Assembly: GCA_964605705.1 (NCBI GenBank)
Contig: CAZSDW010000007.1
Location: 46,869-110,868 of the forward strand
Length of the DNA stretch: 64,000 nucleotides
Source: CAZSDW01 sp964605705
GTDB lineage: Bacteria; Fidelibacterota; UBA2242
Direction of reading: 5' to 3'
In this document: positions 53,053-61,089 of the stretch, piece after piece
Layout of the letters: the number at the start of each line of letters is the position of its first letter
Numbering within the stretch: position 1 is the first letter of the stretch
Notes under the pieces: model-generated
Seen by the model: the letters and a program-made list of their open reading frames with translations, nothing else
What the model was told of the DNA's origin: nothing
The model's database searches: none
Made by a program: the position numbers and the translations under genes

Positions 53053-53068
53053 AGCACGCTTTTTTAAA

Positions 53069-53139
53069 TGGGGTGTCGTCCAATGGCAGGACACATGACT
53101 CTGGATCATGGGATCGGGGTTCAAATCCCTGCACCCCAG
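53069..53139 (+). tRNA. tRNA-Gln (CTG)
   Basis: 71-nt cloverleaf without CCA. Acceptor TGGGGTG / CACCCCA, anticodon stem CATGA / TCATG with loop CTCTGGA (anticodon CTG), T-loop TTCAAAT. It reads CAG codons, and a direct glutaminyl-tRNA synthetase gene is present at 16946. Confidence 0.97.
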
Positions 53140-53146
53140 CGAATAT

Positions 53147-53218
53147 GGCGCATTCGTCTAGCGGTTAGGACGCCGGCCTCTCACGCCGGTAGCAGGGGTT
53201 CGATTCCCCTATGCGCTA
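53147..53218 (+). tRNA. tRNA-Glu (CTC)
   Basis: 72-nt cloverleaf without CCA. Acceptor GGCGCAT / ATGCGCT (first pair G-U), anticodon stem CCGGC / GCCGG with loop CTCTCAC (anticodon CTC), T-loop TTCGATT. Seven nt after tRNA-Gln; probably one transcript. Confidence 0.97.
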
Positions 53219-53236
53219 CAAAACAAAAGATATGAA

Positions 53237-54226
53237 ATGATAATCGAAACACATGCATTTGCCAGAGCCGGATTACTTGGGAATCCATCTGATGGATATT
53301 TTGGCAAAACCATATCAATTATTGTTGCCAATTTTGGTGCCCATATATCTTTATATGAGACGCCGGAACTCAGAATAGAATCTCATGATTCCGATCAAAA
53401 CATTTATAAAAATGTCTATGATTTAGTCGAACGCATAGAATCTCTTGGCTATTATGGCGGTGACCGGTTGATTAAAGCAGCGATTCGGAAATTCTATAAA
53501 TACTGTACCCAGAATAATATTAAACTGGATTATAAGAATTTTTCGATTCGTTATAATTCCTCAATTCCCCGACAGGTAGGTCTGGCAGGTTCCAGTGCGA
53601 TTGTTACTGCGACGATGCGAGCCTTAATGAAATTTTACAAAGTATTGATCCCGAAAGAAATATTGCCCAGTATTATTCTGGCGGCAGAGGTCGATGAGTT
53701 GGGAATTAACGCCGGTTTGCAGGATCGTGTGATCCAGGTGTACGAAGGCTGCGTTTATATGGATTTTAATCCGGAAGTAATGAATGAGAAAAACCATGGA
53801 ATATATAAAGCTCTGGATCCGTTCAAACTTCCCAGGTTATACATTGCCTACAAAACATCTCTGAGTAAAGTATCCGGTCGGGTATTGAATGATATTAAAA
53901 TCCGCTATGATCGTGGTGATCCGGAGGTTCTGGGAACATTGAACAAAATTGCCGAGCTGGCTGAAGAAGGTAAACAGGCTATTCAAAGCGGTGACGAGCA
54001 GACATTGAATCGGCTTATCAATGAAAATTTTGATAACCGGAAAAAAATCATGAATATCAATGCCAGTAATCAGNNNNNNNNNNCTCGTAATTGTGGCGCT
54101 TCGGCTAAATTTGCCGGTTCCGGCGGTTCGATAATCGGGATTTATAAAGATGATGTTATGCTCAATCGGTTAATCGTCAATCTCAAGAAGATTAATGCCC
54201 GGGTGATTAAACCCTATATTATCTAG
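53237..54226 (+). CDS. GHMP kinase, glucuronokinase-like (contains an assembly gap)
   Basis: About 329 residues, with ten N at 54074-54083. The N-terminus HAFARAGLLGNPSDGYFGKTISIIVANF and the GHMP motif RQVGLAGSSAIVTATM near 112-127, AGLQDRVIQVY near 167, then ASAKFAGSGGSIIG near the end, match (from memory) plant glucuronokinase almost word for word. The reaction would be D-glucuronate to glucuronate 1-phosphate. The next gene is a nucleotidyltransferase, which could then make UDP-glucuronate. ATG lies 18 nt after tRNA-Glu with no clear ribosome site, so it may share the tRNA transcript. Confidence 0.85.
   Translation: MIIETHAFARAGLLGNPSDGYFGKTISIIVANFGAHISLYETPELRIESHDSDQNIYKNVYDLVERIESLGYYGGDRLIKAAIRKFYKYCTQNNIKLDYKNFSIRYNSSIPRQVGLAGSSAIVTATMRALMKFYKVLIPKEILPSIILAAEVDELGINAGLQDRVIQVYEGCVYMDFNPEVMNEKNHGIYKALDPFKLPRLYIAYKTSLSKVSGRVLNDIKIRYDRGDPEVLGTLNKIAELAEEGKQAIQSGDEQTLNRLINENFDNRKKIMNINASNQXXXXRNCGASAKFAGSGGSIIGIYKDDVMLNRLIVNLKKINARVIKPYII
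54074..54083. other. Assembly gap (10 N) inside the glucuronokinase-like gene
   Basis: Ten N, with the reading frame kept across the gap (four unknown residues), so the missing piece may be about this length or differ by a multiple of three. It is just before the conserved ASAKFAGSGGS motif. Confidence 0.99.
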
Positions 54227-54232
54227 GAGGAA

Positions 54233-55117
54233 ATGGATTCGATGATAAAAAAAGCAGTAATTCCAGCAGCAGGACTTGGCACCCGATTTTTACCGGCGAC
54301 GAAGGCACAGCCTAAAGAGATGTTGCCAATCATTGATACTCCGACGATTCAGTACGTCGTCCAGGAAGCAATCGATTCCGGCATCGAGGATATTCTGATT
54401 ATTTCCGGCAAAGGAAAACGGGCAATTGAGGATCATTTCGACCGGAATACCGAACTGGAGTATATCTTAGAGCAAAAGGGTGAGCACGATCTTGCAACGA
54501 ATATCGGGCATATTGGTGACATGGCAAATATTCATTTTATCCGGCAGAAACAATTGAATGGTCTCGGCGATGCCATCTATTATGCCAAACAACATACTGG
54601 TGATGAACCTTTTGTTGTCATGCTGGGCGATACAATGATCGATGCTGTTATCCCTGTGACCCAACAGCTGATCGATGTTTATAACCAGTATCGACAAACG
54701 GTCATCGCAGTTGAACGAGTTCCCCAGGATAAAATCCATATGTACGGAATTGTATCCGGCGATGAGGTCAGTGAACGAATTTATAAAGTCAATCAGTTGA
54801 TTGAAAAACCGGAACTTTCGCAGACAACATCCAATCATGCCGTTGCCGGGCGTTATATTTTAACACCTGAAATCTATACAATGCTCGAGAAGGTTGAACC
54901 CGGTAAAAATAACGAAATCCAGTTGACCGATGCTCTGCAATTGCTGCTCCAGCGAGAGAGCATCTATTCCTATATTTTTGAAGGAAAACGGTATGACGTT
55001 GGCAACAAACTGGATTATCTCAAGACTACGGTTGAAATGGCACTGAAGCGGGAAGAATTTTCAGAACAGTTTATGGATTACTTAAAAACTGTTGTTGCCT
55101 CAGAAGAAGATAAATAA
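54233..55117 (+). CDS. galU: UTP-sugar-1-phosphate uridylyltransferase (GalU family)
   Basis: 294 residues. The sugar-nucleotidyltransferase signature IPAAGLGTRFLPATKA (9-25) and KEMLPIIDTPTIQYVV are complete, with the metal-binding LGDTMID near 125 and EKPELS, GRYILTPEIY further on. GalU makes UDP-glucose; as it directly follows a glucuronokinase, glucuronate 1-phosphate could also be a substrate (inference). AGGAGG at 54225-54230 is close to ATG 54233 (2 nt) and 11 nt from ATG 54242; either start may be used. Confidence 0.92.
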   Translation: MDSMIKKAVIPAAGLGTRFLPATKAQPKEMLPIIDTPTIQYVVQEAIDSGIEDILIISGKGKRAIEDHFDRNTELEYILEQKGEHDLATNIGHIGDMANIHFIRQKQLNGLGDAIYYAKQHTGDEPFVVMLGDTMIDAVIPVTQQLIDVYNQYRQTVIAVERVPQDKIHMYGIVSGDEVSERIYKVNQLIEKPELSQTTSNHAVAGRYILTPEIYTMLEKVEPGKNNEIQLTDALQLLLQRESIYSYIFEGKRYDVGNKLDYLKTTVEMALKREEFSEQFMDYLKTVVASEEDK

Positions 55118-55134
55118 AGTCTGCAGGATATATT

Positions 55135-55485
55135 TTATTTAGATAATTCCGTCTTGACAAGTTCGTACAGATTCAATTCCACATCCTGGACTTCCTTATC
55201 GGATTCAATAATTTCCAGTAAAGCGTTCAGCAAATTTTGTTTCATTGAATTGTCAAGATTCCTGGCGATTTCTATCGATTTTAAGCCATTCTCAAATGCT
55301 TTCTGCCGTCCAAATTTTTTGATAATTGCGACGACATTTAAAATCTCCTCTTTTTGGAAGCCGTAGCGCATGATTATTTCGAATAATTTATCAATTTCCC
55401 GGTCATCGATGTCCCGGTCAGCTGAGATCATATCGAAACAGATGTAAATAAAAGCTTCTCTTGGAGTAATTGATAACTCGGTCAT
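55135..55485 (-). CDS. Small TerB-like helical protein
   Basis: 116 residues, entirely helical by pattern, with REAFIYICFDMISADRDIDDREIDKLFEIIMRYGF near 8-45 and a second DKEVQDVELNLYELV near 92-108. This alternation of an ADGxxDxxE-like acidic turn and helices is typical of TerB-like domains, which are found in stress and metal-response proteins. Function unknown. ATG 55485 is favoured (AAAGGA nine nt before); a TTG two codons upstream is possible. It follows the PGPGW-like gene by 17 nt on the same strand. Confidence 0.65.
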   Translation of the reverse strand: MTELSITPREAFIYICFDMISADRDIDDREIDKLFEIIMRYGFQKEEILNVVAIIKKFGRQKAFENGLKSIEIARNLDNSMKQNLLNALLEIIESDKEVQDVELNLYELVKTELSK

Positions 55486-55502
55486 TTTCAAATTTCCTTT
55501 CC

Positions 55503-55925
55503 TTAATGAATATCATTTGGCAATATCAACGGTAGTTTGCCTGCTTTTTTACGGATTGCATTGATGACAGGTAATATTTTCGGGTGAAGAATTAATTTTC
55601 GTTCGAGGACTCTTTTACCGGGAAAGTTTATCAGAGTGAGTCCGATAAAAATGGTCAATAATCCCTGACCGGGGATAAACAGCATCACAAATCCCGCAAA
55701 TAGAAAAAGGGTACCCAGCAGGTTTTTAAATAGTAACGTAATGCCTCGGATGACCGGGTGTTGACGTTGGCTTATAGGTACGCGGTAAGGATATGTAAAA
55801 TATTCCGGTGACATTCTAATTAAAAGCAGGGGAATAAGCAGAATTGTACCGAAGAAGGTTATCACTGAAAGTGAGGTAAGCCAGATTAGGAACGTGTGGT
55901 TTTGCTTAATGAAGTCTAAAATCAT
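55503..55925 (-). CDS. PGPGW-like transmembrane protein
   Basis: 140 residues. One membrane helix at 10-35, two more around 68-80 and 85-100 with the family pattern LFLFAGFVMLFIPGQGLLTIFIGLTLINFPGKR, in which the usual P-G-P-G is P-G-Q-G. A basic tail follows (KRVLERKLILHP). The family (PF09656-like) has no established function. First gene of a two-gene minus-strand set with the TerB-like protein. Confidence 0.7.
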   Translation of the reverse strand: MILDFIKQNHTFLIWLTSLSVITFFGTILLIPLLLIRMSPEYFTYPYRVPISQRQHPVIRGITLLFKNLLGTLFLFAGFVMLFIPGQGLLTIFIGLTLINFPGKRVLERKLILHPKILPVINAIRKKAGKLPLILPNDIH

Positions 55926-56107
55926 ATACCTGTTGTAATATAGTTGAATTATTTTTTAAAATTAAAATGTAAAATGAGAAAATGTCGGACAATCAGTAAA
56001 ATACCATCAATTCTAATAATATCCGAATCCTGAAAATTTGTAAATATTCCTATAATGTTTTAAACAAGTTCTATTATATTACAATCCAGGTATGAGGGGA
56101 AATCACA

Positions 56108-57325
56108 ATGGAAAATGAAAATTTAATAATTTATCGCTACCGCTGGGTTGTACTTTTAGTTTTCGCCATTATTAATGCATTAATCCAGCTACAGTGGTTG
56201 ACTTTCGCTCCGATTGCGCGGGAAGCCAGACTATTTTATAACGTTTCGGCATTAAATATTGACCTTCTTTCAATGATTTTTATGGGTGTATTTCTGATTG
56301 TCTGTGTACCGGCATCATTTATTATTGATACGTTTGGCATTCGCGTCGGCGTCGGCATTGGGGCTGTATTAACCGGGATTTTCGGATTATTTAAAGGAGT
56401 TTTTGCGTCCAGCTATTCCATGGTAGTAATGGCACAGATTGGGCTTGCCATCGGGCAACCTTTCATCATTAACGCTGCAACAAAAGTCGCCGGTCAATGG
56501 TTTCCAATCAAGGAAAGAGCTACGGCTGTGGGGATTGCGACATTGGCACAGTTTATCGGAATTATTGCTGCGATGATTTTCACACCCATGCTGATTACGG
56601 AAACGATCGCTGGGCAATATGATCTATCACGTATGTTAATGATTTACGGGATTGTATCGTTGATTGGAGCGATTTTATTTTTAATATTGATCAGAGAAAA
56701 ACCTGCTACGCCACCAAGTACGAAATGGTATAACGAACGGATTTTAGTCAAGGATGGTTTGAGACAAATAATCAGGCAGAGAGATATGCAAATTGTATTA
56801 ATAATGTTTTTTATAGGTCTTGGAATGTTCAATGCTATCAGCACCTGTATTGATCAAATTTGTGAAATAAAGGGTTTAACTATTGAACAGACTGGGATCG
56901 TTGGTGGAATGATGATCATTGCCGGGATTATCGGAGCGATAATTCTTCCAATTCTATCGGACAGGTTTCGTAAAAGAAAAGCATTTATTATTATCGGAAT
57001 GGTTTTTATGACTCCCGGGCTTGTCGGATTGACCATTTTTACCGAATATCATTTCTTGCTCATATCCTCTTTCATCCTTGGTTTTTTTCTATTAGGTGCC
57101 GGTGCTCCGGTTAGCTTTCAATATAGCGCTGAAATTACTTATCCCGCGCCGGAATCAACTTCACAGGGATTATTATTGCTGATGGGGCAGATCTCCGGGA
57201 TTATATTTATTATCGGGATGAATGTTTTGGGAATGATCCCTTTTATGATCACATTTACAATTTTTGCGGTAATAAATATCATTCTAAGCCTGTTTTTAAA
57301 AGAATCAAAACTGATTCAGACCTGA
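56108..57325 (+). CDS. MFS transporter (FLVCR/SLC49-like)
   Basis: 405 residues with 12 membrane helices. The start YRWVVLLVFAIINALIQLQWLTFAPI, IDLLSMIFMGVF, VPASFIIDTFGIRVGVGIG and VAGQWFPIKERATAVGIATLAQFIG resemble the FLVCR group of the major facilitator superfamily, known in animals for heme or choline transport; this is from memory and from the N-terminal half only. Motif A appears as DRFRKRK in the middle loop. Substrate not assigned. A weak ribosome site GAGGGG precedes ATG 56108. Confidence 0.85.
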   Translation: MENENLIIYRYRWVVLLVFAIINALIQLQWLTFAPIAREARLFYNVSALNIDLLSMIFMGVFLIVCVPASFIIDTFGIRVGVGIGAVLTGIFGLFKGVFASSYSMVVMAQIGLAIGQPFIINAATKVAGQWFPIKERATAVGIATLAQFIGIIAAMIFTPMLITETIAGQYDLSRMLMIYGIVSLIGAILFLILIREKPATPPSTKWYNERILVKDGLRQIIRQRDMQIVLIMFFIGLGMFNAISTCIDQICEIKGLTIEQTGIVGGMMIIAGIIGAIILPILSDRFRKRKAFIIIGMVFMTPGLVGLTIFTEYHFLLISSFILGFFLLGAGAPVSFQYSAEITYPAPESTSQGLLLLMGQISGIIFIIGMNVLGMIPFMITFTIFAVINIILSLFLKESKLIQT

Positions 57326-57350
57326 AATATCGGACGGAAGAATCGATTTT

Positions 57351-57746
57351 CTAGGTTACCTCTGTGTAAACATTGAATTGCGGTGGCGTTTCCATGTGTT
57401 TCTTGACTGCACATTGGTTAGCAGAGCGGATCAAAGCGTCATGATATTTTTCAGGAAATTCGGGGGGTACTTGAATCTCCAAGGTAATATTACTGATCAT
57501 TCCGGTCATGGGATTACTACCCATTTTCTGGATAATACGAATATTATCCGTTGAGATTCCACGCTGTTTGCAGAAACTCAAAACGTATATACCGGCACAA
57601 GTTCCGATTGAAGCCAGAAATAGTCCAAACGGAGCCGGTGCTGAACCATCACCACCAGCTCTGACTGATTGATCTGTTGGAATTGTCTGATTACCAAAAT
57701 GGGCATCAACACGTAAATTTTTAGGAAAATCAACTATCATATCCAT
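57351..57746 (-). CDS. OsmC family protein
   Basis: 131 residues. OsmC/Ohr-type proteins reduce organic hydroperoxides using paired cysteines. Here a Cys lies in IGTCAGIYVLSFCK (two at about 49 and 58) and a third in NQCAVKKH near 113. The classical pair is one Cys in the central helix and one about 60 residues later, so C49 and C113 are the likely ones. The pattern GGDGSAPAPFGLFLASIGTCAG is typical. AAGGAG lies 9 nt before ATG 57746. It is convergent with the MFS gene. Confidence 0.88.
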   Translation of the reverse strand: MDMIVDFPKNLRVDAHFGNQTIPTDQSVRAGGDGSAPAPFGLFLASIGTCAGIYVLSFCKQRGISTDNIRIIQKMGSNPMTGMISNITLEIQVPPEFPEKYHDALIRSANQCAVKKHMETPPQFNVYTEVT

Positions 57747-57998
57747 ATAAATTATCTCCTTATTATTAGAATTTGCAATTTTGATAAGATCGCCGGTTTT
57801 TAGTTACAGCAAATCGGAAAACTTTTAATCCTTTAGTTTATTTAAAAAATATTTTCAAGTCGATTTAATTTTGGAGATTGCTTCCTTCTCTATTATTTCA
57901 TTTTTAGTATGGTTTTAATAAAGGAAAATGTTGTTAGTTATGTTAGAATTTTTTAAAGTTGTTCTGGTTTGATGATATAAATACCATAAGGAGAAACG

Positions 57999-59276
57999 AT
58001 GAGACAATATGCAACCGTAATGATTATTTTGTTGATTGGTTTTGGATTAATTAATCTGAATGCTCAGACTGACAAAGGGCGCTGGATTCCAAATCCGAAA
58101 TACCCGGTTCTGGATGAATTGAAAAAGGAATTAGAGCAGGAGACAGCGATTCGGGATTCAATTACGAAAGCGATTCGTGACCGACAGGAGGAGGAAGCCA
58201 AAAAGAAAAAGGAAGAGAAGCAGAAATTTATTGCTGATTTTTCAAACGTTGTGAAACCGGAATCCCTCGATGTATTTAGCACGTATTTTGCATTTCCGCC
58301 GGTTGCTCAGTATCAATCGGGAATGTGCTGGTGCTTTTCCACAACATCGTTTATCGAATCCGAAATTTATCGTATTCGCAAAAAGGAAATTAAGCTGTCT
58401 GAATTGCATACGGTTTACTGGGAGTATGTGGAAAAAGCCCGGCGTTATATCCGGGAACGCGGGAATTCAGAATTTGCTGAAGGTTCTGAAAGCAATGCTG
58501 TTTTTCGAATTATGAAACAGTATGGTGCTGTACCAGCTGACGTTTACACTGGCTTGATTAATGGGAAAACGCGTCACGATCATACCCAGTTGTTCAAAGA
58601 GATGAATGGCTACCTGAAATTTTGCAATGAAAACGATTTTTGGGATGAAGAAACTGCGTTGGAATCAATAAAACTGATTTTAAATAAATATATCGGTAAA
58701 CCGCCGGTAACTTTTATGTATGAAGGCAAAGAATACACGCCGGAAGGTTTTGCTAAAAAAGTGATGAAAATTGACTTTGATGATTATGTTGAATTCATGT
58801 CCACATCGTCAATTCCCTTTTACAAAAAAGGTGTCTTTGATGTCCCCGATAACTGGTGGTATGATGATAATTATCATAACGTTCCACTGGATGAGTGGTG
58901 CGGGATATATCAGAAAGCCCTGAAAAACGGTTATACGGTGTGCATTGGCGGAGATGTATCGGAATCCGGCTACTTTGGACAGGAAGATGCGGCTTTTATA
59001 CCGACGTTCGATATCCCCCAGGAATATATAAACCAGGATTCAAGGGAGTTTCGTATTCAGAATAAAACAACCGAAGATGACCATGGCATTCATATGATTG
59101 GTTATACAAAAGTTGGTGATTACACCTGGTACCTCATCAAAGATTCTGCCCGTGGTTCAAGACATGGAAAGTACAAAGGCTATTATTTTTATCGGGAAGA
59201 TTATCCGAAACTGAAAATGCTGACCTTTTCTGTTCATAAAGATGTTGTAAAGGAGATTCTGAAGAAATTTAAATAG
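57999..59276 (+). CDS. Exported C1-family cysteine peptidase (aminopeptidase C-like)
   Basis: 425 residues with a signal peptide (about 1-22, ending NAQT), a Lys/Glu-rich helical stretch at 40-80, then a papain-like domain. The oxyanion Gln and nucleophile are Q104 and C110 in Q-YQSGM-CW, the catalytic His is H365 in GIHMIGYT. The usual Asn is replaced by Asp (D382 in IKDSARG), as in some Bacteroidota relatives. It resembles bleomycin hydrolase/aminopeptidase C. Likely a periplasmic peptidase. AAGGAG precedes ATG 57999 and a terminator follows. Confidence 0.88.
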   Translation: MRQYATVMIILLIGFGLINLNAQTDKGRWIPNPKYPVLDELKKELEQETAIRDSITKAIRDRQEEEAKKKKEEKQKFIADFSNVVKPESLDVFSTYFAFPPVAQYQSGMCWCFSTTSFIESEIYRIRKKEIKLSELHTVYWEYVEKARRYIRERGNSEFAEGSESNAVFRIMKQYGAVPADVYTGLINGKTRHDHTQLFKEMNGYLKFCNENDFWDEETALESIKLILNKYIGKPPVTFMYEGKEYTPEGFAKKVMKIDFDDYVEFMSTSSIPFYKKGVFDVPDNWWYDDNYHNVPLDEWCGIYQKALKNGYTVCIGGDVSESGYFGQEDAAFIPTFDIPQEYINQDSREFRIQNKTTEDDHGIHMIGYTKVGDYTWYLIKDSARGSRHGKYKGYYFYREDYPKLKMLTFSVHKDVVKEILKKFK

Positions 59277-59317
59277 TCCAAAGATTATGGATTGAAGAAG
59301 AATTCATACTGTAAATA

Positions 59318-59342
59318 AAAAAGTCCCATTTGGGACTTTTTT
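59318..59342 (+). terminator. Rho-independent terminator
   Basis: Stem AAAAAGTCCCA / TGGGACTTTTT with a 2-nt core loop, 40 nt after the peptidase stop, ending in six T. A degenerate tRNA-Gly copy and the GIY-YIG remnant follow on the opposite strand. Confidence 0.88.
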
Positions 59343-59346
59343 GTTT

Positions 59347-59427
59347 GAGTGAGAGACCTGGCTGCGTTTTACTACGCCAGACAGGCGGGATGGACCCGCG
59401 ATCCCGACGGGTCGGGAGCGACGTGGG
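59347..59427 (-). pseudogene. Degenerate 3' half of tRNA-Gly with inserted hairpins
   Basis: Read on the minus strand, it carries CCCACG of the anticodon stem, a TCCCGACCCGTCGGGA hairpin, TCGCGGGTCC and ATCCCG of the T-arm (one gap versus the intact gene), a 28-nt hairpin-like insert (59358-59385), and GTCTCTCACTC of the acceptor 3' strand. It lacks the 5' half. It is 205 nt downstream of the intact tRNA-Gly on the same strand, with the GIY-YIG remnant between. Confidence 0.75.
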
Positions 59428-59453
59428 ACAAATAATTTTTCCGATAATTTTTT

Positions 59454-59624
59454 TTAAATGCAGGTATTTCGAATATTCTTTAGTTGCTTTTCACGAATAA
59501 TGGCATCTCGTTTTAATTCAAAAAAATCAAAATAGACCAGATTCCGAAGTATTTTTCGTTTGGTATATCCGATATAATAAGAACTGTCAGCCAGCGATTG
59601 GAAAATATAGGTGAAATATAACAT
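59454..59624 (-). pseudogene. Internally deleted GIY-YIG nuclease gene (56 codons)
   Basis: The frame starts ATG 59624, eight nt after the tRNA-Gly 3' end, and reads YFTYIFQSLADSSYYIGYTK, then RNLVYFDFFELKRDAIIRE, then KQLKN. The first part is the GIY-YIG motif; the last is the usual VYxExFExRxxAxxREKxLK end. About 20 residues between them are missing, including the catalytic Arg, so it should be inactive. Family members of this type (about 80-95 aa) often lie next to tRNA genes in environmental genomes (from memory). Frame is otherwise open. Confidence 0.75.
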
Positions 59625-59631
59625 TATTTAG

Positions 59632-59704
59632 AGCGAGAGACGGGATTCGGACCCGCGACAACCACGTTGGCAACGTGGGGCTCTACCAGCTGAGCTACTC
59701 TCGC
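59632..59704 (-). tRNA. tRNA-Gly (GCC)
   Basis: 73-nt cloverleaf on the minus strand, no CCA. Acceptor GCGAGAG / CTCTCGC with discriminator T, anticodon stem CCACG / CGTGG with loop TTGCCAA (anticodon GCC), T-loop TCCGAAT, where the usual TTC is TCC. A GIY-YIG remnant follows at 8 nt. Confidence 0.95.
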
Positions 59705-59815
59705 ATATCATAAAAAGCGGTGAAATTTAAAAGAAAGTAAAACTTAATGCAATAAATAATTTCGGATAAATCATCTGTTGAAAAATAGCGGCAATTCATA
59801 TAACTTCAACCGCTT

Positions 59816-60511
59816 ATGAAAAGAGAAATAGACTATTCGAAATACTGTGTGATTATTCCTGCATACAATGCTGAAAAACAAATTGATAATGTCATTGGCG
59901 AGATAAAGAATGTTAATCAGAACCTGACAATTATTGTTGTTGATGATGGATCATCTGATGATACGGCATTTGTAGTTGAGAAGCAAAGGGCTGTTAAACT
60001 TATACGGCACGAGAAAAACAGGGGGAAAGGTGCTGCAATTAAATCGGGAATTCAAACAGCACTTATAAATGATTTTCACTATGCACTATTTATTGATGCT
60101 GATCTGCAGCATGATCCGCAAAAAGTGAATGATTTTATTGATATTCGCGAAAAGGATGATCTTGAGCTGGTTTTAGGGTTGCGTACTTTTTGGGGATCGG
60201 GAATGCCATTTCATCGGATTCTGTCAAACAGCATTACATCATTCATGATTTCCCTAAGAATCGGGAAGAGAGTCCATGACAGTCAATGTGGGTATCGTTT
60301 AATTGATATTACCCGAATTAAAACTGATGATATTATAAATGATGGCTTTCAGTTTGAGAGTGAATTTCTGATTAAAATGATTTACTCAGGAATGAAATAT
60401 TCTGAAATCCTAATTCCTACAACCTACAATAAATCAGGCAGTTCCATCAATAATGTAATGGATACTGTGAGATTTACATATTTATATTTAAAAAGTTTTT
60501 TTTGGTTCTAA
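59816..60511 (+). CDS. GT2 glycosyltransferase (dolichyl/polyprenyl-phosphate sugar transferase type)
   Basis: 231 residues. IIPAYNAEKQIDNVI near 14-28, VVDDGSSDDTAFVV near 41-54 and FIDADLQHDPQ near 91-101 are the GT-A nucleotide and metal sites, and QCGYRLI near 158 with FQFESEFLIKM near 177 are typical of Dpm1-like enzymes that place a sugar on a polyprenyl phosphate. No membrane domain is present apart from the hydrophobic C-terminus. The next gene, a small exporter, is 25 nt downstream. Sugar and acceptor unknown. Confidence 0.88.
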   Translation: MKREIDYSKYCVIIPAYNAEKQIDNVIGEIKNVNQNLTIIVVDDGSSDDTAFVVEKQRAVKLIRHEKNRGKGAAIKSGIQTALINDFHYALFIDADLQHDPQKVNDFIDIREKDDLELVLGLRTFWGSGMPFHRILSNSITSFMISLRIGKRVHDSQCGYRLIDITRIKTDDIINDGFQFESEFLIKMIYSGMKYSEILIPTTYNKSGSSINNVMDTVRFTYLYLKSFFWF

Positions 60512-60536
60512 TTAGCACTTAACACAGGGTAAAATA

Positions 60537-61013
60537 ATGGTAGAAATTTTTAAAATGATTGCAATTACATTTATTCCGACACTTGAGTTACGGGCTTCGA
60601 TACCTTATGGTATTTTCGGGACTGATTACAGTTGGTCGATTGTGTTTCTGATTTGTGTAATTGCCAATATTATCATCGGAATAATCATATATGTGTTTTT
60701 AGAGTGGATCATCAAACTAATATGTATTTTTAAACCAATTGAAAACCTGTGGAATAGTTATACTGATAAAACTCAGCAACGGATATCAAAAAGTGTGGAC
60801 AAATACGGCGAATGGGCAGTGGCTATTTTCATCGGAATACCATTGCCTGGCTCAGGAGTTTATACCGGTGCGGTCGCTGCATTTCTGATTGGATTGAATT
60901 TTAAAAAATTTATGGTCGCGAATATAATTGGGGTAATTATTGCGGGTATTCTGGTCACAATTATTTGTCTTAGCGGATCGGAATTGTTCGATATATTCAT
61001 TAAACAGGTATAG
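60537..61013 (+). CDS. COG2426 / small multi-drug export family protein
   Basis: 158 residues, four to five membrane helices. The pattern FIPTLELRASIPYGIF at the start and IFIGIPLPGSGVYTGAVAAFLIGL near 100-123 defines the Sm_multidrug_ex family (PF06695), whose transported compound is not well known. The paired E-x-R-x-S-x-P and G-I-P-x-P-G-x-G repeats suggest inverted halves as in DedA-like carriers. AGGGT precedes ATG 60537. It follows the glycosyltransferase, and a damaged tRNA-Pro copy is downstream. Confidence 0.9.
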   Translation: MVEIFKMIAITFIPTLELRASIPYGIFGTDYSWSIVFLICVIANIIIGIIIYVFLEWIIKLICIFKPIENLWNSYTDKTQQRISKSVDKYGEWAVAIFIGIPLPGSGVYTGAVAAFLIGLNFKKFMVANIIGVIIAGILVTIICLSGSELFDIFIKQV

Positions 61014-61089
61014 CATTTTTTCGGTTGTATTATAACAACCACTATCATAAATTTGTGGCGCTTTTTACAGAAGAGTCTTTCAAGATTTT

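Noticed and set aside
53003..53068. Hairpin-type tRNA copies near tRNA-Gln/Glu
   Set aside because: I looked for TCCCGA-type hairpins and tRNA halves here and found none.
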